A stretch of 6,984 nt of DNA from Chamaesiphon sp. (GTDB lineage: Bacteria > Cyanobacteriota > Cyanobacteriia > Cyanobacteriales > Chamaesiphonaceae), in NCBI GenBank assembly GCA_026786125.1, contig JAJAYU010000297.1, positions 1-6,984 on the forward strand. Direction: 5' to 3'. Shown piece by piece: positions 5,195 to 6,984 of this stretch; positions within the stretch are counted from its first letter, which is position 1, and the number at the start of each line of letters is the position of its first letter. Under the pieces are notes generated by a model. The model was not told the origin of the DNA, made no database searches, and worked only from the letters and a program-made list of their open reading frames with translations. The position numbers and the translations under genes were made by a program.

Positions 5195-5392
5195 ATGTCC
5201 AAACATCATATTCCTCAAGTTGTCAATTTTCTCTGTCACAATCTGCATCTATCCGATGATTCAGTTCAATTAGCCCTCAAGAAGTCTCAGTCTGACTATA
5301 GCAGCTTGCCGATTATTTTGTGGCAATATGGTTTGGTTAGCTTACCAGAACTCGATCGAGTTTACGACTGGTTTGAAGCTTATATCTATTAA
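5195..5392 (+). CDS. DUF2949 family protein (65 aa)
   Basis: This is a small soluble protein of the cyanobacterial DUF2949 family; the function is unknown. The signature block is LPIILWQYGLVSLPELDRVYDW (38-59), preceded by an N-terminal helix VNFLCHNLHLSDDSVQLALKK (10-30). Length fits the family at about 60-70 residues. AAGGA lies about 12 bases before ATG 5195, slightly far. It follows nblA by 71 bases on the same strand and is closed by a strong terminator, so nblA and this gene may form one transcription unit. A link to antenna turnover is only suggested by that position. Confidence 0.85.
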   Translation: MSKHHIPQVVNFLCHNLHLSDDSVQLALKKSQSDYSSLPIILWQYGLVSLPELDRVYDWFEAYIY

Positions 5393-5447
5393 CCATCTTT
5401 CACGCTGGGTACTATATAGGAGATCGAACGATCGTGTCAAACTGTCA

Positions 5448-5491
5448 AATAGAAAAGCGATGAGCAGATATCTGCTCATCGCTTTTCTATT
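5448..5491 (+). terminator. Perfect 44-bp palindrome, strong (possibly bidirectional) terminator
   Basis: The two 22-base arms (5448-5469 and 5470-5491) are exact inverted copies with no spacer. The RNA would be a long hairpin with GCGATGAGC arms, an A-rich base on the 5' side and GCTTTTCTATT on the 3' side, i.e. an intrinsic terminator with a T tail on either strand. It lies 56 bases after the DUF2949 stop and insulates it from the YflT-like gene. Confidence 0.85.
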
Positions 5492-5548
5492 AATAGCTCA
5501 AATATTTTAGCCAGCCATACTCCTCCTTTTGATTGACCTTAGTTCTCT

Positions 5549-5562
5549 CGAAATATAGATGA
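5549..5562 (+). promoter_or_regulatory. Possible fourth copy of the shared box, opposite strand (CGAAATATAGATGA)
   Basis: The plus strand reads CGAAATATAGATGA, matching box copy 2 at 11 of 14 positions including the last eight (ATAGATGA). After 32 bases comes TATCAAAGATATTAAT, resembling ATAGCAAAAATTAAT at the other copies. It lies about 97 bases before the YflT-like ATG. It is weaker than the other three. Confidence 0.3.
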
Positions 5563-5600
5563 TTTAACCTGATATTTTAAATATGCTGAGGATGTATCAA

Positions 5601-5634
5601 AGATATTAATCCTCGCAAGCGAGAATCTAATATT
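5601..5634 (+). promoter_or_regulatory. Leader hairpin before the YflT-like gene
   Basis: ATATTA/TAATAT (5603-5608, 5628-5633) encloses a small internal loop and an inner stem CTCGC/GCGAG (5612-5616, 5619-5623). It ends about 14 bases before the ribosome site AGGA (5648-5651). It could affect translation or mRNA stability, or be a protein-binding palindrome if transcription starts downstream. Confidence 0.35.
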
Positions 5635-5659
5635 TTCAACCAAAATCAGGATAAAAATC

Positions 5660-6238
5660 ATGGATATGAAACACGAACGTAGAGCAGTGGGTGTTTTTCG
5701 TAATAGCCTAGAGGCTGAAAACGCGCTACTAGAAATCAAAAGTAGCGGCTTCCCAATGGATAATATCTCCATCGTCGGACGAAATGCTGATTCAGAAGAT
5801 CGGGTTGCTGGTATCGCAGTCCACAACAGTATCGACAACAAAGCTGATGAAGGCGCAGTAGCTGGAGCGGTTACAGGCGGCGCGCTTGGCGGTATTACTG
5901 GTTTATTAGTTGGCTTAGGTACTTTAGCTATCCCTGGTGTCGGACCTGTTTTATTGGCGGGTGCGGCAGCTACCACTTTAGCTACGACCTTAGCTGGAAC
6001 TGCGATTGGTGCGGGCGGAGCAAGTTTATTAGGTGCGCTGATTGGATTGGGTATTCCCGATAACGATGCACAAGTCTATAGCGATTTGCTCGAACAGGGT
6101 TATTATCTCGTCGTCGTTGATGGCAATGACACTCAAGTTCGCAATGCGGGAGAGATTTTGAGTCGCAAAGGGATTAATCAATGGCAAGTATACGACGTTA
6201 CTAATGCCTCTGGTAAACATGCTAATAACCTGCTCTAA
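5660..6238 (+). CDS. YflT-like general stress protein with glycine-rich hydrophobic core (192 aa)
   Basis: This is a cyanobacterial-type general stress protein. The N-terminal part (8-42) has the YflT/GSP17M-like block RRAVGVFRNSLEAENALLEI then GFPMDNISIVGRN. The middle (about 65-132) is very rich in Gly and Ala with alternating hydrophobic residues (GAVTGGALGGITGLLVGLG, then IPGVGPVLLAGAAATTLATT), suited to membrane insertion or tight helical hairpins. The C-terminal part (133-180) returns to a soluble alpha/beta pattern: IPDNDAQVYSDLLEQGYYLV, then VVDGNDTQVRNAGEILSRKG. No signal peptide is seen. AGGA lies eight bases before ATG 5660; an alternative ATG two codons later is possible. Biochemical function is unknown. 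It is flanked by a leader hairpin and hairpins at its stop. Confidence 0.85.
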   Translation: MDMKHERRAVGVFRNSLEAENALLEIKSSGFPMDNISIVGRNADSEDRVAGIAVHNSIDNKADEGAVAGAVTGGALGGITGLLVGLGTLAIPGVGPVLLAGAAATTLATTLAGTAIGAGGASLLGALIGLGIPDNDAQVYSDLLEQGYYLVVVDGNDTQVRNAGEILSRKGINQWQVYDVTNASGKHANNLL

Positions 6239-6286
6239 AGATCAGGTTAGAGCAAAGAGTCTCAGTACCGAATGTGTTCTGAGACT
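6231..6286 (+). terminator. Two tandem hairpins at the end of the YflT-like gene
   Basis: TGCTCTAA/TTAGAGCA (6231-6238, 6247-6254) includes the stop codon and has an 8-base loop. AGTCTCAG/CTGAGACT (6258-6265, 6279-6286) follows with a 13-base loop and is trailed by TCCC. Neither has a strong T tract, so partial readthrough into the BON lipoprotein gene is possible. Confidence 0.45.
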
Positions 6287-6337
6287 TCCCGCCTCAATCC
6301 CAGACTCATTCAAATTATTTTCCACAGGAAACGACTC

Positions 6338-6805
6338 ATGATAACCTCAAAAACTTTTGTCCCTGCATTTAGTCTTGTCTTGCTGGCGATGACTGGCTGT
6401 CAACAAGTAGCCAAAACAAATAGCGAAGCACCTGATTCGACGGCGAATCAAGTCGAAACACCTAGTACTGACTCAGCCAAATCGAGCAAAGATGATGCTA
6501 CTAGCAAAATCAGACAAGACCAGTTAAATTCTGATATTCGAGCACGAGAACAGCGAAATAATACACTCAATCAAGGTCAAGCTATGAAACGTAGCGATAA
6601 CGACATCGCCAGTGAAGTACGGAGTAAGCTAGAGGCTAATTTACCCGCTAGTGCCCTAGCTGTAACTGCCAAAGATGGTGCCGTGATGGTGACGGGAACC
6701 GTGCCTACTCAAGCTCAATTCGATCGAATTGATGGACTAGCTAAGGGAATTAAAGGGGTTAGTGCTGTAACTATGAAGGTCGCGGTAGCTCCTGCAAAAA
6801 ACTGA
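6338..6805 (+). CDS. BON-domain lipoprotein (155 aa)
   Basis: BON domains bind phospholipid or membrane surfaces and occur in stress proteins such as OsmY. The protein starts MITSKTFVPAFSLVLLAMTG, a type II signal peptide with lipobox MTGC (Cys21), so the mature protein should be lipid-anchored. Residues 22-85 are a polar Ser/Thr/Asp/Gln-rich linker. The BON domain spans about 87-150: NDIASEVRSKLEANLP, LAVTAKDGAVMVTGTVPT, then the helix FDRIDGLAKGIKGVSAV and the closing strand VTMKVAVAP. ATG 6338 is chosen because AGGA lies eight bases upstream and it gives the clean lipoprotein signal. The frame is open back to ATG 6272, but that adds 22 residues with no signal character and lies in a terminator loop. 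It is probably part of the stress-induced envelope response. Confidence 0.9.
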   Translation: MITSKTFVPAFSLVLLAMTGCQQVAKTNSEAPDSTANQVETPSTDSAKSSKDDATSKIRQDQLNSDIRAREQRNNTLNQGQAMKRSDNDIASEVRSKLEANLPASALAVTAKDGAVMVTGTVPTQAQFDRIDGLAKGIKGVSAVTMKVAVAPAKN

Positions 6806-6870
6806 TCGAGAAGGTCGATAAAAGGATCGACATCGTAACCTTCAATTGAGACAATCCAATTACCTATTGC

Positions 6871-6904
6871 GAACTAAATATTAGAGACGATCAATATTTA
6901 GTTC
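6871..6904 (+). terminator. Perfect 12-bp inverted repeat downstream of the BON lipoprotein gene
   Basis: GAACTAAATATT (6871-6882) and AATATTTAGTTC (6893-6904) pair perfectly around a 10-base loop, 66 bases after the stop. The stem is AT-rich and no T tract follows. A smaller hairpin GTCGAT/ATCGAC (6814-6819, 6826-6831) lies just after the stop. Either could end the transcript, or the larger one could be an operator for a gene beyond the window. Confidence 0.45.
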
Positions 6905-6984
6905 GATCAAAAGAATCGCATCTGCCTATCTTGATCGACTTCACTACAGCCGTCAACTATAAATCATGAACCAAAAAATTAGAC

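Noticed and set aside
5539..5976. 145-codon minus-strand open frame opposite the YflT-like gene
   Set aside because: Pro/Ala/Ser-rich mirror of the glycine-rich segment on the other strand; no ribosome site and it covers the leader of a clear gene.
6272..6337. N-terminal 22-residue extension of the BON protein from ATG 6272
   Set aside because: No ribosome site, the ATG sits in a hairpin loop, and the internal ATG 6338 has both a ribosome site and a clean lipoprotein signal.
6966..6984. ATG AAC CAA AAA ATT AGA at the right edge, possible start of a next gene
   Set aside because: Only six codons available and no ribosome site, so it cannot be supported.
1..6984. CRISPR array, tRNA or rRNA genes, full insertion sequences
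   Set aside because: No regularly spaced direct repeats, no tRNA-like cloverleaf, no transposase or integrase fragment seen.

Overview
The window looks like chromosomal DNA from a cyanobacterium. It encodes an NblA phycobilisome-degradation protein and a DUF2949 protein, two families known essentially from phycobilisome-bearing cyanobacteria. CGATCG-type words related to the HIP1 repeat are frequent in genes and spacers. I cannot fix the species from sequence alone.

Layout. Positions 1-4281 are read leftwards (minus strand). In transcription order they hold an outer-membrane beta-barrel protein (4281-3826), a small acidic hydrophilic protein (3716-3468), an exported protein of unknown function (3058-2609), a Dps ferritin-like protein (2517-1969), a second small exported protein (1921-1607), a NarL-type response regulator (1469-753) and the first 213 codons of a cytoplasmic-type alpha-amylase (640-1, running off the window). 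Positions 4595-6805 are read rightwards: a GlsB/YeaQ-type membrane stress protein, NblA (57 aa), a DUF2949 protein, a YflT-like general stress protein with a glycine-rich hydrophobic core, and a BON-domain lipoprotein. The two arms diverge from the 4282-4594 spacer.

Theme. Dps (iron and peroxide protection), GlsB-like, YflT-like and BON proteins and NblA (antenna breakdown under starvation) are all stress-related families, so this resembles a stress-response island. Four spacers carry a similar 14-base box, CTTTAGATAGATGA-like, upstream of the genes. At two of them the box is followed at an identical 32-base spacing by the same ATAGCAAAAA element. This suggests shared control, possibly by a response regulator.

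The most striking anomaly is in the response regulator. Its reading frame is intact over 238 codons except for one TAA at codon 186, inside the LuxR-type DNA-binding domain. Everything after the stop is still perfectly recognisable. This is either a very recent nonsense mutation, a sequence error or readthrough.

The spacers are rich in hairpins, including a perfect 44-bp palindrome after the DUF2949 gene, a 16-bp inverted repeat between the response regulator and its upstream neighbour, and a 94-bp element with imperfect terminal inverted repeats (3307-3400) that could be a miniature mobile element.
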